The position numbers were made by a program, and so were the translations under genes. 54,335 nucleotides of DNA from Candidatus Rokuibacteriota bacterium (GTDB taxonomy: Bacteria > Methylomirabilota > Methylomirabilia > Rokubacteriales > CSP1-6). Below the pieces are notes generated by a model that saw only the letters and a list, made by a program, of their open reading frames with translations, was not told the DNA's origin and did not search any database. This document shows, piece after piece, positions 23,369-32,582 of this stretch (positions are counted from its first letter, which is position 1; each line of letters opens with the position of its first letter). Where the stretch lies: NCBI GenBank assembly GCA_016193045.1, contig JACPSW010000135.1, forward strand, positions 1 to 54,335. Direction: 5' to 3'.

Positions 23369-23397
23369 GACCGCGAGCTTTCCCCATCGCCAGTCGC

Positions 23398-24708
23398 TCA
23401 CGGCTCGACAACGGCGCACGGCTCCGATGTGAGGGAGTTGAGGGTCGCCAGGAACTCCGGATACGAGGTGGCGATGCACTGGGTATCCTCCACCACCGTC
23501 CGCCCTTCGGCCGCGAGCCCGGCGACGATCAGGGCCATGGCCATCCGGTGGTCGCCCCAGCTCCGGACCACCGCCCCCCTGAGCCGGGCCCCGCCCCGAA
23601 TCAGAAAGCCATCGGGCCGCTCCTCGACGCGCGCGCCGAGCTTGGCGAGCTCGGCGGCCAGAGTGGCGATCCGGTCCGATTCCTTGACGCGCAGCTCGGC
23701 GGCGTCCGCGACCTCCGTGACCCCCTCCGCCGCCGCCGCGGCCACCGCGAGGACCGGCAGCTCGTCGATGAGGCGAGGAATCAGGGCCCCGCCGACGCGC
23801 GTCCCCCGGAGCCGGCTCGTCCCTGCCGTCAGCGTCCCGCTCGGCTCTTCCCCCTCGCGCCGGTCCGTCACTCGCACATCCGCTCCCATCTCTCCGAGCA
23901 CATCCAGCAGGCCCGTGCGCGTCGGGTTCACCCCTACCCCGGGAATGGTCACGGCGCTGCCGGGGACGAGGGCGGCGGCGACCAGAAAGAAGGCCGCCGC
24001 GGAGATGTCGCCGGGCACCTGGATCGCGTGACCTCTCAGCTCGCCCCCCGACGCGAGCGTGACGCTCCGGCCCTCCGCGGCAACCCTCGCGCCGAATCCC
24101 CGCAGCATCCGCTCGGTGTGATCGCGCGACGGCGCCGGCTCCTCCACGCTCACCTCCCCGTCCGCGAACAGCCCCGCCAGGAGGATCGCCGACTTCACCT
24201 GGGCCGACGGCACAGGCGACCGGTAGGAGAGCGCCTTCAACGGTCGGGCCCCGCGGATCGCGAGCGGCAGGCGGCCCCCGTCGCTCCGGCCGACGACTGT
24301 CGCGCCCATCTGGGCCAGCGGCTGCGTCACCCGCCCCATGGGACGGCGCCGGAGCGAACCGTCGCCGGTCAGCACGCTCCAGAACGGCTGCCCCGCCAGG
24401 ATGCCCAGAAGGAGCCGCGCCGTGGTGCCCGAATTGCCGCAGTCGAGAACGTCGTCCGGCTCCTGGAGACCCTGGAGCCCGGCGCCCTCGACCCGGTATT
24501 CGCCGGGCCCCTTCCGCGTCACTTCCACCCCCAGCGCCCCGAGCGCGCCGAGCGTGTTGAGGCAGTCCTCGCTCTCCAGGAAGCCCCGGATCTCCGTCGG
24601 ACCCGCCGCCAGCGCCCCGAGGAGCCCCGCCCGGTGCGACACGGATTTGTCTCCCGGAACCTGGATCGTCCCGGCGAGCCCTCGACACGGCTTGACAATC
24701 ACCCTCAC
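23398..24708 (-). CDS. aroA: 3-phosphoshikimate 1-carboxyvinyltransferase (EPSP synthase)
   Basis: A 436-aa shikimate-pathway enzyme joining PEP to shikimate-3-phosphate. Motifs: VPGDKSVSHR near residue 20, LDCGNSGTTARLLLG, GDGSLRRRPMGR, VPSAQVKSAILLAGL, VPGDISAAAFFLVAA and LRVKESDRI near the C-terminus. The start GTG overlaps the tyrA stop (GTGA); another GTG two codons later is possible. The frame continues upstream inside tyrA only as a shadow. Confidence 0.96.
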   Translation of the reverse strand: MRVIVKPCRGLAGTIQVPGDKSVSHRAGLLGALAAGPTEIRGFLESEDCLNTLGALGALGVEVTRKGPGEYRVEGAGLQGLQEPDDVLDCGNSGTTARLLLGILAGQPFWSVLTGDGSLRRRPMGRVTQPLAQMGATVVGRSDGGRLPLAIRGARPLKALSYRSPVPSAQVKSAILLAGLFADGEVSVEEPAPSRDHTERMLRGFGARVAAEGRSVTLASGGELRGHAIQVPGDISAAAFFLVAAALVPGSAVTIPGVGVNPTRTGLLDVLGEMGADVRVTDRREGEEPSGTLTAGTSRLRGTRVGGALIPRLIDELPVLAVAAAAAEGVTEVADAAELRVKESDRIATLAAELAKLGARVEERPDGFLIRGGARLRGAVVRSWGDHRMAMALIVAGLAAEGRTVVEDTQCIATSYPEFLATLNSLTSEPCAVVEP

Positions 24709-25553
24709 GTCAGGCGGCTCCTCAGCTGACGGATCTCCTCGAGCCTCATTTCCAGGCGCTCCCCGTCGGCCTCGACCACGAGCCGCTCCAGCTCCTCGAG
24801 CGACGTTCTGAACGCCGCCAGGGCTTCCCGGAGGGCGGCGCGGTTCGACTGAAAGATCTCGCGCCACACCCGCGCGTCGCTCGCGGCGATGCGCGTGGTG
24901 TCCTTGAAGCCGCGCGCGGCCACGCCGAAGAAGGCCGGGTTGAGGCGGACCACGGCCTCCACCAGGGCGTACGCCGCCAGGTGAGGCAAGTGACTCACGG
25001 CCGCCACAGCACGATCGTGATCCTCCGGGTCCATGGCGCTCACGCGACAGCCCAGCGCTTCCCAGAACTCGGAAACCCTCTTGACGGCCAGCGGGTCGGT
25101 GAGCTCGGTCGGAGTCACGATCACCAGGGCGCCGTCGAAGAGATCCGCCCGGGACGCCCCGTAGCCCGAGAGCTCCGAGCCCGCCATCGGGTGGCTGCCC
25201 ACGAACGCGAGGCCGCGCTGCGGGGCGAGCGCGGTGGCGCACCGCACGATGGGTCCCTTGGTGCTCCCCACATCGGTGATGACCGCCCCCTCCGCCGCCG
25301 CCTGCCAGACCTTCGGCAGCAGCCCTTCGGCGGTGGCCACGGGGGTGGCGAGAAGGGCGAAGTCCGCGCCCGCCAGCCCTTCGCCGAGATCGGTGGTGAC
25401 GTGATCGACGACCCGCTCCGAGCGCGCGGCGGCCAGGGACTCGAGGCGGCGGCCCACGGCCACCACCTCCCGTGCCAGCCCGCGCTCCCGCGCCGCCTTG
25501 GCGACGGAGCCCCCGAGTAGCCCGAGCCCCACCACGGTGAGCCGGCGGATCAC
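24705..25553 (-). CDS. tyrA: Prephenate/arogenate dehydrogenase
   Basis: A 282-aa NAD(P)-dependent enzyme of tyrosine synthesis. The Rossmann motif VGLGLLGGS is at residues 7-15, VGSTKG and FVGSHPMAGSELSGY (catalytic His) follow, and the C-terminal helical domain includes FKDTTRIA. Prephenate versus arogenate preference cannot be read. The GTG at 25553 overlaps the hisC stop by 4 nt. Confidence 0.93.
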   Translation of the reverse strand: MIRRLTVVGLGLLGGSVAKAARERGLAREVVAVGRRLESLAAARSERVVDHVTTDLGEGLAGADFALLATPVATAEGLLPKVWQAAAEGAVITDVGSTKGPIVRCATALAPQRGLAFVGSHPMAGSELSGYGASRADLFDGALVIVTPTELTDPLAVKRVSEFWEALGCRVSAMDPEDHDRAVAAVSHLPHLAAYALVEAVVRLNPAFFGVAARGFKDTTRIAASDARVWREIFQSNRAALREALAAFRTSLEELERLVVEADGERLEMRLEEIRQLRSRLT

Positions 25554-26665
25554 GCGCTGCGGACCTCCTCTAGGACCTTGCGCAAGGCCTTGATCAGCCG
25601 GCGGTTCTCCTCGGGGGTGCCCACCGTGATCCTGAGCGCCGTCTCCATCCCGAAGCTGGTCATGGGCCGGACGATGACCCCCTCGCGCAGGAGCCGCTGG
25701 TAGACGTCGTGCGCGCTGCGCCCCACGTCCACGAGGATGAAGTTGGCGCGGGAGAGGACGTACTTGATCCCCAGCGCCGTGAACTCGTCGTACAGGAAGT
25801 GGCGCCCGGCCTCGTTCATGCGGACGCACTCCAGGATGTGGCCGTCGTCTTCGAGCGCCGAGAGGGCCGCCACCTGGGCGAGGGAGTTCACGTTGAACGG
25901 CTGGCGCACCCGGTGGAGCAGCGCCATGGCGTCCGCCTGGGCGATCCCGTAGCCCACGCGCAGGCCGGCGAGGCTCGCGGCCTTGGAGAACGTGCGGAGG
26001 ACGAACACCTTCCGGCCCTGGCGGACGTAGGCGAAGGTGTCGGGGAAATCCGGCCCCATGGCGAACTCGATATAGGCTTCGTCGAAGACCACGACGACGG
26101 TCGGCGGAATCCCGGCCATGAAGCGCTCGACCTCGGCCGCCGTCACGATGGTCCCGGTGGGGTTGTTGGGGTTGGCGATGAAGACCAGCTTCGTCAGCGG
26201 CGTGACGGCCCGCGCCATCGCCTCCAGATCGAGGCGGTGGTCCTTCAGCGTGATCACCACTCGGATGCCTCCCGCCGCCTGGACGATCATCGGGTACACC
26301 ACGAAGGACGGGTGCGGGATGATCGCCTCCTCCCCGGGGCGGAGGAAGGCCCGGACGATCAGCTCGATCAGCTCGTTGGAGCCGTTGCCCAGGACGATCT
26401 GCTCGGGCGCCGCGTTGTGGCGCTTGGCCAGGGCCTGGCGCAGGTAGAACCCGCTGCCGTCCGGATAGCGGTTCAGGTTGGGCAGCGCCGTGGCGATGGC
26501 CTTCTGCACCCGATCCGAAGGGGACAGCGGGTTCTCGTTGGACGCGAGCTTGATCGCCCACTGGATGCCGAGCTCCCGCTCCAGCTCCTCGATGGGCTTG
26601 CCGGGCTCGTAGGGCGCGATCCCGAGGATGTGTTCGTTAGCCAGCGACTCCCAGGGCGTTTCCAT
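25550..26665 (-). CDS. hisC: Histidinol-phosphate aminotransferase family (HisC)
   Basis: A 371-aa fold-type I PLP enzyme. Lys228 in TFSKAASLAGLRVGY binds PLP; ANPNNPTG and DEAYIEF are the other cofactor contacts. The N-terminus YEPGKPIEELERELG is typical of HisC. Located between pheA and tyrA, it may act as the aromatic aminotransferase, as proposed for this gene in other aromatic supraoperons; both activities may be present. It starts 9 nt after pheA. Confidence 0.93.
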   Translation of the reverse strand: METPWESLANEHILGIAPYEPGKPIEELERELGIQWAIKLASNENPLSPSDRVQKAIATALPNLNRYPDGSGFYLRQALAKRHNAAPEQIVLGNGSNELIELIVRAFLRPGEEAIIPHPSFVVYPMIVQAAGGIRVVITLKDHRLDLEAMARAVTPLTKLVFIANPNNPTGTIVTAAEVERFMAGIPPTVVVVFDEAYIEFAMGPDFPDTFAYVRQGRKVFVLRTFSKAASLAGLRVGYGIAQADAMALLHRVRQPFNVNSLAQVAALSALEDDGHILECVRMNEAGRHFLYDEFTALGIKYVLSRANFILVDVGRSAHDVYQRLLREGVIVRPMTSFGMETALRITVGTPEENRRLIKALRKVLEEVRSA

Positions 26666-26674
26666 GATGGCTCC

Positions 26675-27736
26675 TTATGCGGTCGGATACGAGCCGAGAA
26701 TTTTCAAGAAGAGGCAGCGTTCCCGGACCTCGCTCAGCGCCGCCTGTACCGGCGGGGTGTCCACGTGCCCCTCGAAGTCCACGAAGAAGACGTACTCCCA
26801 GGGACGCCGCTTCGTCGGCCGCGATTCGATCTTCGTCAGGTTCAGCCCGTGACGGGCGAAGGGCTCGAGAAACATGGAGAGCGCCCCCACCTCGTGCTTC
26901 AGCGAGCAGAGGATGGAGGTCTTGTCCTTCCCGGTGGGCGGCAGGGCCCGCCGCCCCAGCACGAGGAACCGGGTGGAATTGGAGGGGTTGTCCTCGATGC
27001 GGTGCCGGAGGACGGGGAGGTCGTGCAGCCGGGCCGCCAGCTCGCTCGCCACGGCCGCGACCGCCGGGTCGCCGGCGGCGCGCTCGGCGGCCGCCGACGT
27101 GGACGAAACCTCTTCCAGTGCCACCTCGGGGAGGCTCTGGGCCAACCACCGACGGCATTGAGCCAGGGCCTGCGGGTGCGAGCAGACCATCCGGATGGCG
27201 CCGAGGTCCCCCGCCCGGCTCAGGAGGTGGTGGCTGATCTCCAGCGAGAGCTCGCCGGCGATCAGCAGCTCCGAGTCGATGAGGCGGTCCAGCGTGACGT
27301 TGACCGACCCCTCGGTCGAGTTCTCCACGGGCACGACCCCGAACTCGGCGCGCCCCCGCTCCACCGCATCGAAGACCTCCGCGAGGCTCGACGCGGGGAC
27401 GAGGGTCGCGGAGGAGCCGAAGCGCAGGACGGCGGCCTGGTGGCTGAAGGTGGCTGGCGGGCCCAGGTAGGCGACGGACAGCGGGTGCTCGAGGGCCAGG
27501 GAGGCCGAGAGGATTTCCCGCCAGACCGCCCTGATCCCCTCGGCGGGGAAGGGGCCGGGGTTCAGGCCCAGCAGGCGCCGGACGATCTCCGCTTCGCGCT
27601 CGGGGACGAAGTAAGGGAGATCCTGACGCCGCTTAAGCTCTCCGATCCGGAGGGCGGCTTCTGCGCGCTGGTTGAGGAGTTTGAGGATCTGTTCGTCGAG
27701 ATCATTGATCCTGGAACGAAATTCGTCCAGGTCCAT
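26675..27736 (-). CDS. pheA: Bifunctional chorismate mutase / prephenate dehydratase
   Basis: A 353-aa P-protein of phenylalanine synthesis. Residues 1-85 are an AroQ chorismate mutase (RINDLDEQILKLLNQRA, REAEIVRRL), about 92-270 the prephenate dehydratase (YLGPPATFSHQAA, VPVENSTEGSV, NSTRFLVLG), and 280-350 an ACT domain with the phenylalanine-binding ESRP motif. The ATG at 27736 begins the mutase; frame farther upstream is noncoding. It is the first gene of the operon, behind a good promoter match. Confidence 0.95.
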   Translation of the reverse strand: MDLDEFRSRINDLDEQILKLLNQRAEAALRIGELKRRQDLPYFVPEREAEIVRRLLGLNPGPFPAEGIRAVWREILSASLALEHPLSVAYLGPPATFSHQAAVLRFGSSATLVPASSLAEVFDAVERGRAEFGVVPVENSTEGSVNVTLDRLIDSELLIAGELSLEISHHLLSRAGDLGAIRMVCSHPQALAQCRRWLAQSLPEVALEEVSSTSAAAERAAGDPAVAAVASELAARLHDLPVLRHRIEDNPSNSTRFLVLGRRALPPTGKDKTSILCSLKHEVGALSMFLEPFARHGLNLTKIESRPTKRRPWEYVFFVDFEGHVDTPPVQAALSEVRERCLFLKILGSYPTA

Positions 27737-27776
27737 AAGGGCTCCTACACCTGCCGACGGTCCGCGAATCCGAACC

Positions 27777-27805
27777 AGTATAGTCGATCGCCCCGGACGG
27801 CGCAA
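27777..27805 (-). promoter_or_regulatory. Sigma-70-type promoter of the pheA operon
   Basis: On the minus strand TTGCGC (27800-27805) and TATACT (27777-27782) are spaced by exactly 17 nt, in the 75-nt gap between rluB and pheA. The leader would be about 34 nt. I see no leader peptide or attenuator in it. Confidence 0.55.
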
Positions 27806-27811
27806 GAGCGG

Positions 27812-28525
27812 TCAGAGGGCGCTCAGCCGGGCGATCTCCTCGCGGGTCAGCGGGCGGGCGACGCCGGGCGCCAGGGTTCCCAGCCGGAGGGGGCCGAAGC
27901 GGACCCGGCGCAGGCGCACCACGCGATGCCCCAGGGCCTGGCAGAAGCGCTTGACCTCCCGGTAGCGCCCCTCCGCGAAGGCCAGCCTGAGCCAGGTGGT
28001 CTCGGACGTGTGCCGGAGGAGCCTCACCTGACGCGGCTTCGCCGGGCCGTCGGGGAGCACGACGCCCCGCTCCCACCGCGGCAGGTCGCCGCCCGCCACG
28101 CGCCCCTCAACCTCGACGTCGTACACTCGCTCCACCTCGAAGCGCGGGTGGAGAAGGCGCTGGGCCAGCGCGCCGTCGTTGGTGAGGAGGAGCAGCCCCT
28201 CGGCGTCGAAGTCGAGCCGCCCCACCGGAAAGAGCCGGGCGCGCTCGTGCTTCACGAGGTCGAGCACGACCGGGCGCCCGCGCGGATCGCTGCGGGTCGT
28301 GAGGTACCCGCGGGGCTTGTTCAGGAGGACGTAGCGCTTGGGCTCCGAGGCCGGGATGGGGCGACCGTCCACCGCGACGACGTCGCGCTCGGGATCGGCG
28401 GTGGCGCCCTGGGTCGTCACCGTCTGGCCGTTGACGGTGACGCGCCCCTCGGCGAGCAGCCGCTCACTCCCCCGGCGCGAGGCCAGCCCCGCTTCGGCCA
28501 GGATCTTGCTGAGCCGTTTCTCCAC
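27812..28525 (-). CDS. rluB: 23S rRNA pseudouridine synthase, RluB/RsuA family
   Basis: 237 aa from a GTG at 28525. An N-terminal S4 RNA-binding domain (1-60; RLSKILAEAGLASRRGSERL) is followed by the synthase core with the catalytic Asp105 in VGRLDFDAEGLLLLTNDG and the KPRGYLTT block. Target choice (RluB, RluE or RsuA) is inferred from the scpA-scpB-rluB context. It overlaps the 3' end of scpB by 62 nt, unusually long here. Confidence 0.92.
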   Translation of the reverse strand: MEKRLSKILAEAGLASRRGSERLLAEGRVTVNGQTVTTQGATADPERDVVAVDGRPIPASEPKRYVLLNKPRGYLTTRSDPRGRPVVLDLVKHERARLFPVGRLDFDAEGLLLLTNDGALAQRLLHPRFEVERVYDVEVEGRVAGGDLPRWERGVVLPDGPAKPRQVRLLRHTSETTWLRLAFAEGRYREVKRFCQALGHRVVRLRRVRFGPLRLGTLAPGVARPLTREEIARLSAL

Positions 28526-29084
28526 TGGCGGTGACGCCTGGTGCCTGGCCCTCGGGGGTCGGCGCCGGCTGGGGCAGGTCCCCTTCCACCTGGGGCAGCT
28601 CGGTGAGATCGCGGAGCCCGAAGGCGACCAGGAACTCGCGCGTGGTCTCGTAAAGGAACGGCCGCCCCGGGGCATCCTTGCGTCCCGCGATCCGGATCAG
28701 GCGGCGGTCCAGGAGGCTCTCGAGGACGGCGTCCGAGTTCACCCCGCGGACCACGTCGATCTCCGGGCGCGACACGGGCTGGCGGTAGGCCACGATGGCG
28801 AGGGCCTCGAGCGCCGAGCGCGAAAGCCGGCTCCGGGTCCGGCTCTTGGCGAGGCGGACGAGCCACGGCGCCACCTCCGGGCGCGTGACCATCCGGAAGC
28901 CCCCGCCGACCTCGACGATCTGGAGCCCGCGCTCCTCGGCGTCGTAGCGCGCCCGGAGATCCTCGAGGAGCGCGCGGGCCTCGGCTTCGCTCCCGAGGTC
29001 CAGCACCTCCTGGATCCGCTCGACCTCGACCGGCGTGTCGGACGCGAAGAGGAGGGCCTCGACGACGTCAATGGGTTGGGGCAT
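28464..29084 (-). CDS. scpB: Segregation and condensation protein B
   Basis: A 206-aa winged-helix subunit of the SMC-ScpAB condensin. VVEALLFASDTPVEVERI begins the first wing domain; LSRSALEALAIVAYRQPVSR and DRRLIRIAGRKDAPGRP form the second. The last 40 residues are a Pro/Ala/Gly tail that overlaps the rluB start. It begins 17 nt inside scpA. Confidence 0.93.
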   Translation of the reverse strand: MPQPIDVVEALLFASDTPVEVERIQEVLDLGSEAEARALLEDLRARYDAEERGLQIVEVGGGFRMVTRPEVAPWLVRLAKSRTRSRLSRSALEALAIVAYRQPVSRPEIDVVRGVNSDAVLESLLDRRLIRIAGRKDAPGRPFLYETTREFLVAFGLRDLTELPQVEGDLPQPAPTPEGQAPGVTASGETAQQDPGRSGAGLAPGE

Positions 29085-29841
29085 TGGTCACCTCCGAGTC
29101 GTTCCGCTCGATCACGATCTCCCCGAACAGCTCCGCCTGCCGCGCCCGCGCCTGGCCCAGCCGGACCAGCTCCAGCAGCGCGAGCAGCGTCACGACCAGC
29201 TCGGAGCGGGCGCGCTCGCTGCCGACCACCGACGAGAAGAGGAGCGACCAGGTGTGGCGGAGGAGGGAAAGGATCTCGCCCATGCGCTCGAGGACGGAGA
29301 GCGGGTTCGGCTCCACCTCGCGCGCCGCCTGGCCCCGCGCCTCCTCCAGCAGGCGCCGGAAAGCGCGCTCCAGGAGGTGGACGCTCAGATCCTCCAGGGG
29401 GATCTCCTCGGCCGGCGGCAGCTCGCTCCACGAGCGGCCGAAGAGGAGCGCCTGCTCGGCCTCGCGCCGGGCGAGCCAGAGGCCCAGGGCCTTGACGCGC
29501 GCGTACTCGCGAAGCCGCTGCTCGAGCTCCTCCCGGAGCAGCTCACCCTCCTCGTCCAGCGCCTCCTCCTGGCTCTCGTCGGGCGGGAGCAGGAGCTTGG
29601 ACTTGAGGTAGATGAGGGTCGCGGCCAGCACCATGAAGGCGCCGGCCGTCTCCAGATCCTGGAACTGGATGGACTCGAGGTGGGCCAGGTACTGATCCGT
29701 GATGGTCCGGATGGGCAGGTGGCTCAGGTCCACTTCGTTGGTCCGGCAGAGGTGGAGCAGGAGGTCGAGCGGCCCCTCGAACGCCTCCACTCGGACTCTC
29801 AGCCCCGGCGCCGTGTCGGTGGTGGTGACGGCCTCGGTCAT
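29068..29841 (-). CDS. scpA: Segregation and condensation protein A (kleisin)
   Basis: A 257-aa kleisin bridging the SMC heads. The N-terminal FEGPLDLLLHLCRTNEVDL and ITDQYLAHLE are the ScpA signature, and the C-terminal winged helix is VTLLALLELVRLGQARA. The start overlaps the trpS stop by 4 nt (ATGA), placing chromosome segregation genes on the LPS-heptose/trpS transcript. Confidence 0.94.
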   Translation of the reverse strand: MTEAVTTTDTAPGLRVRVEAFEGPLDLLLHLCRTNEVDLSHLPIRTITDQYLAHLESIQFQDLETAGAFMVLAATLIYLKSKLLLPPDESQEEALDEEGELLREELEQRLREYARVKALGLWLARREAEQALLFGRSWSELPPAEEIPLEDLSVHLLERAFRRLLEEARGQAAREVEPNPLSVLERMGEILSLLRHTWSLLFSSVVGSERARSELVVTLLALLELVRLGQARARQAELFGEIVIERNDSEVTNAPTH

Positions 29842-30821
29842 AGATCCATCCCAAGGGCGCGGCGCGCCTCGTCCATCGTCCCCTGCGCGAATCTTCGAGC
29901 TTTCTTTGAGCCCTCCCTTAAGATCTCCACGATCTCATTGGGTTTTTCAATGAATTTTTGCCGCCGCTCCCTGATCCCCTCGAGCCGTGGGAGGAGGTGC
30001 TCCAGCAGGACCGCCTTGCAGTCCAGGCAGCCGATCCCCGCGGTCCGGCACCCCACCGCGCAGGCCTCCCGCGGGCCGTCCGGGGTGAAGATCCTGTGGA
30101 GGTCGAAGACCGGGCAGATCTCGGGATTTCCGGGATCGCTCCGCCGCTTCCGGGCGGGGTCGGTCATCATCCTCTTGACCTTGGGGGTGATCACGTCCAC
30201 CGGGTCCGAGAGGTAGATGGCATTGCCGTAGCTCTTGGACATCTTCCGGCCATCGGTCCCGGGCACCTTCGGGATCTCGGTGAGCTTGGCGTCGGGCTCG
30301 GGAAAGACCGGACCGAAGGCGTTGTTGAAGCGCCGGGCGACCTCCCGGGTCAGCTCGATGTGGGGGAGCTGGTCCGCCCCCACGGGCACGTACCGCGGCT
30401 TGTAGATCAGGATGTCGGCGGCCTGGAGGAGCGGGTAGCCCAGCAGCCCGTACGACGGCGACTGGAGCTCGAGCTGCTCGATCTGCTCCTTGTAGGTCGG
30501 CACGCGCTCGAGCCACGAGACGGGGATGATCATGGAAAACAGCAGGTGCAGCTCGGCGTGCTCGGGCACCAGCGACTGGACGAAGAGCGTCGAGCGCTCG
30601 GGGCTGAGGCCGGCGCCGAGCCAGTCGGCGATCATCTCGACCGTGTTCTCCGGGATCTCCTTCGAGTGCGAGTAGTCGTCCGTCAGCGCGTGCCAGTCGG
30701 CCACGAAGTAGAAGCAGTCGTAGTCGTCCTGGAGCTTGACCCAGTTGGCGATGGCCCCCAGGTAATTGCCCAGGTGGACCTTGCCCGTCGGCCGCATCCC
30801 CGAGAGGACTCTATCGCGCAT
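29838..30821 (-). CDS. trpS: Tryptophanyl-tRNA synthetase with likely 4Fe-4S site
   Basis: A 327-aa class I synthetase. HLGN (16-19) is the HIGH-type motif and KMSKS is at 193-197. The C-terminal domain has Cys236, Cys258, Cys265 and Cys268, a C-x21-C-x6-C-x2-C pattern almost superimposable on the 4Fe-4S site known from Thermotoga maritima TrpRS; an extra Cys254 lies between. This suggests an iron-sulfur cluster near the anticodon-binding region. Its start overlaps the GT2 gene by 11 nt and its stop overlaps scpA by 4 nt. Confidence 0.95.
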   Translation of the reverse strand: MRDRVLSGMRPTGKVHLGNYLGAIANWVKLQDDYDCFYFVADWHALTDDYSHSKEIPENTVEMIADWLGAGLSPERSTLFVQSLVPEHAELHLLFSMIIPVSWLERVPTYKEQIEQLELQSPSYGLLGYPLLQAADILIYKPRYVPVGADQLPHIELTREVARRFNNAFGPVFPEPDAKLTEIPKVPGTDGRKMSKSYGNAIYLSDPVDVITPKVKRMMTDPARKRRSDPGNPEICPVFDLHRIFTPDGPREACAVGCRTAGIGCLDCKAVLLEHLLPRLEGIRERRQKFIEKPNEIVEILREGSKKARRFAQGTMDEARRALGMDL

Positions 30822-31581
30822 GGCGCATCTCCCACGCTTTCGCCGTCCTCAGGAAGACGTAGTGCGCGTAGAGCCCGGCCAGCAGCAGCCCCCGCCAGCC
30901 GTCCAGGAAGCCGCGGTGGAGCAGGTACATGGAGAGGAACCTCCCGAAGGGGCGCACGAGAAAATCCCGGGGGCGGACGGGCCTGCCCTGCCGGATCCAT
31001 TCCTCCGCGGCGAGCGTCGAGTACCGATTCGACCGCTGGACGAATTCCTCCAGGCTCCGGTACGAGCGATGCAGCAGCGGGGCCTCGAGCCGCCCCACCG
31101 ACCCCTGGATCTCCACCGACTCGTGCACGGCGCGCTCGACGAAGCGCCCCCGCCCGCGACGGAACAGGCGACGCTGATAATCCGGATACAGCCGCCCGTG
31201 CCTGACCCAGGCGCCCCAGAAGACGTTCTTCCGCGGGATCGCGTAGCCGTCGGCAGGACCGCCCCGGGCGATCACCCCCTCGATTTCGCGACGCAGCTCA
31301 GGCGTCACCTGCTCGTCGGCGTCGAGCGAGAGCACCCACTCCCCCGCCGCCTGCTCCAGGGCAAAGTTCTTCTGCACGGCGAAACCCGGCCACGGCCTGA
31401 CCCAGATCCGGTCCGTGAACTCCCGCGCCACCTGCACGGTCTTGTCGGTGGACTCGGCGTCCACGACGACGATCTCGTCGGCCCAGGCGACGCTCTCCAG
31501 GCTCGGGCGGAGCCGCTCCTCCTCGTTCCAGGTGATCACCGTGACCGAGAACCGCGTCATGGTGCGCTCGGAGGAGGTCAT
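30811..31581 (-). CDS. GT2 glycosyltransferase, WaaE/KdtX-like
   Basis: A 256-aa GT-A enzyme. The N-terminus VTVITWNEEERLRPSLESV leads to DEIVVVDAESTDKT and the metal-binding LSLDADEQV; PDYQRRLFRRGRGRFVERAVHE is typical of the branch that adds a glucose to the LPS inner core. The C-terminal third is hydrophobic and likely membrane-associated. Sugar and acceptor are inferred from length and the waaC neighbour. The ATG overlaps the waaC stop (ATGA). Confidence 0.86.
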   Translation of the reverse strand: MTSSERTMTRFSVTVITWNEEERLRPSLESVAWADEIVVVDAESTDKTVQVAREFTDRIWVRPWPGFAVQKNFALEQAAGEWVLSLDADEQVTPELRREIEGVIARGGPADGYAIPRKNVFWGAWVRHGRLYPDYQRRLFRRGRGRFVERAVHESVEIQGSVGRLEAPLLHRSYRSLEEFVQRSNRYSTLAAEEWIRQGRPVRPRDFLVRPFGRFLSMYLLHRGFLDGWRGLLLAGLYAHYVFLRTAKAWEMRHAR

Positions 31582-32582
31582 TCCAGAAGCTCCCCCGCCG
31601 CCCCGAAGACCTCGTCCGGGCCGATCGCCGCCAGCGTGCCGTTCGGGCTCTGCAGCGCCCGGCAGCGCGGGCCGTAGGGGCCGTTGCGCTCGGCGCGCGT
31701 CGGGCCGTAGAGCCCGATCGACGGGGTGCCGAGCGCCGCCGCCAGGTGGAGCGGGCCCGTGTCGCCGGCCACCATCAGGGCGCACCGGCGCAGCAGCGCG
31801 GTGAGCTCGGGGATGGTCGTCGGCGGCGCCAGGAGCGGCCGCGCCGTCATCCCCGCGGCGATGGCGCGCGCCATGGCCTCCTCGTCGGGGCCCCAGAGGA
31901 GCAGCACGCGCGCGCCGGCCTCGACGGCCAGCCTCTCGGCGACTCGGGCGAAATGTTGGACCGGCCAGCGCTTCGACGGGCGGCCCGCTCCCGGATTCAG
32001 CGCGACGAGGCGGTCGCGGGGCTTGACGCCCTGCTCGGCCAGGAACTCCTCGACGTGCTGCTCCGCCCTGGGGTCAAAGGGCAGCTCCCACACCGGCGGC
32101 GCCGCGCGCACGCCGAGGGGCGCCAGGAGCGACAGGTACTGCTCGACGATGTGGACGGCCGCCCGCGGGGGCGTGACCCGACGGTTGGTGAAGAGGGCGT
32201 TCAGGGGCTCCCGGCAGTGTGCGAACGCGAAGCCGATCCTGAGCGGCGCGCCGGTATAGGCCGTGAGCAGGCCGCTCTTGATGAGCCCCTGGAGGTCGAT
32301 TGCCACATCGAAGTGCGCGCGGCGGATCCGTTCGGTGAGGCGCGACAGCTTCCCGCCCACCTCGACCGCCCCCGCCGGGCGCCAGATCAGGCGCCGCCAG
32401 AGCCGCGTGTCCACCGGCACCACCGCGTCCAGGTCGGGATGGCCTTTGAGGATGGCGAGCTCCCGCGCCTCCACGATCCACGTCAGATGCGCCTCGGGGA
32501 AGTGACGGCGGAGGGCGTGGGCCACGGGCAGCGCGTGAAGGACATCGCCCAGGGAAGAGAGCTTGACGATCGCGATCTTCAT
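31578..32582 (-). CDS. waaC: ADP-heptose:LPS heptosyltransferase I
   Basis: A 334-aa GT9 enzyme. [21 protein letters not shown] is the WaaC-type start with the acceptor-side Asp, and [25 protein letters not shown] is the donor-binding motif. It would add the first heptose to Kdo. The heptose-activation genes immediately upstream support this. The second heptosyltransferase, waaF, lies 8 kb upstream on the same strand. Confidence 0.92.
   Translation of the reverse strand: MKIAIVKLSSLGDVLHALPVAHALRRHFPEAHLTWIVEARELAILKGHPDLDAVVPVDTRLWRRLIWRPAGAVEVGGKLSRLTERIRRAHFDVAIDLQGLIKSGLLTAYTGAPLRIGFAFAHCREPLNALFTNRRVTPPRAAVHIVEQYLSLLAPLGVRAAPPVWELPFDPRAEQHVEEFLAEQGVKPRDRLVALNPGAGRPSKRWPVQHFARVAERLAVEAGARVLLLWGPDEEAMARAIAAGMTARPLLAPPTTIPELTALLRRCALMVAGDTGPLHLAAALGTPSIGLYGPTRAERNGPYGPRCRALQSPNGTLAAIGPDEVFGAAGELLE

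Noticed and set aside
25709..28534. 941-codon plus-strand frame
   Set aside because: Antisense to hisC, pheA and rluB; Arg/His/Gly-rich composition typical of shadow frames.
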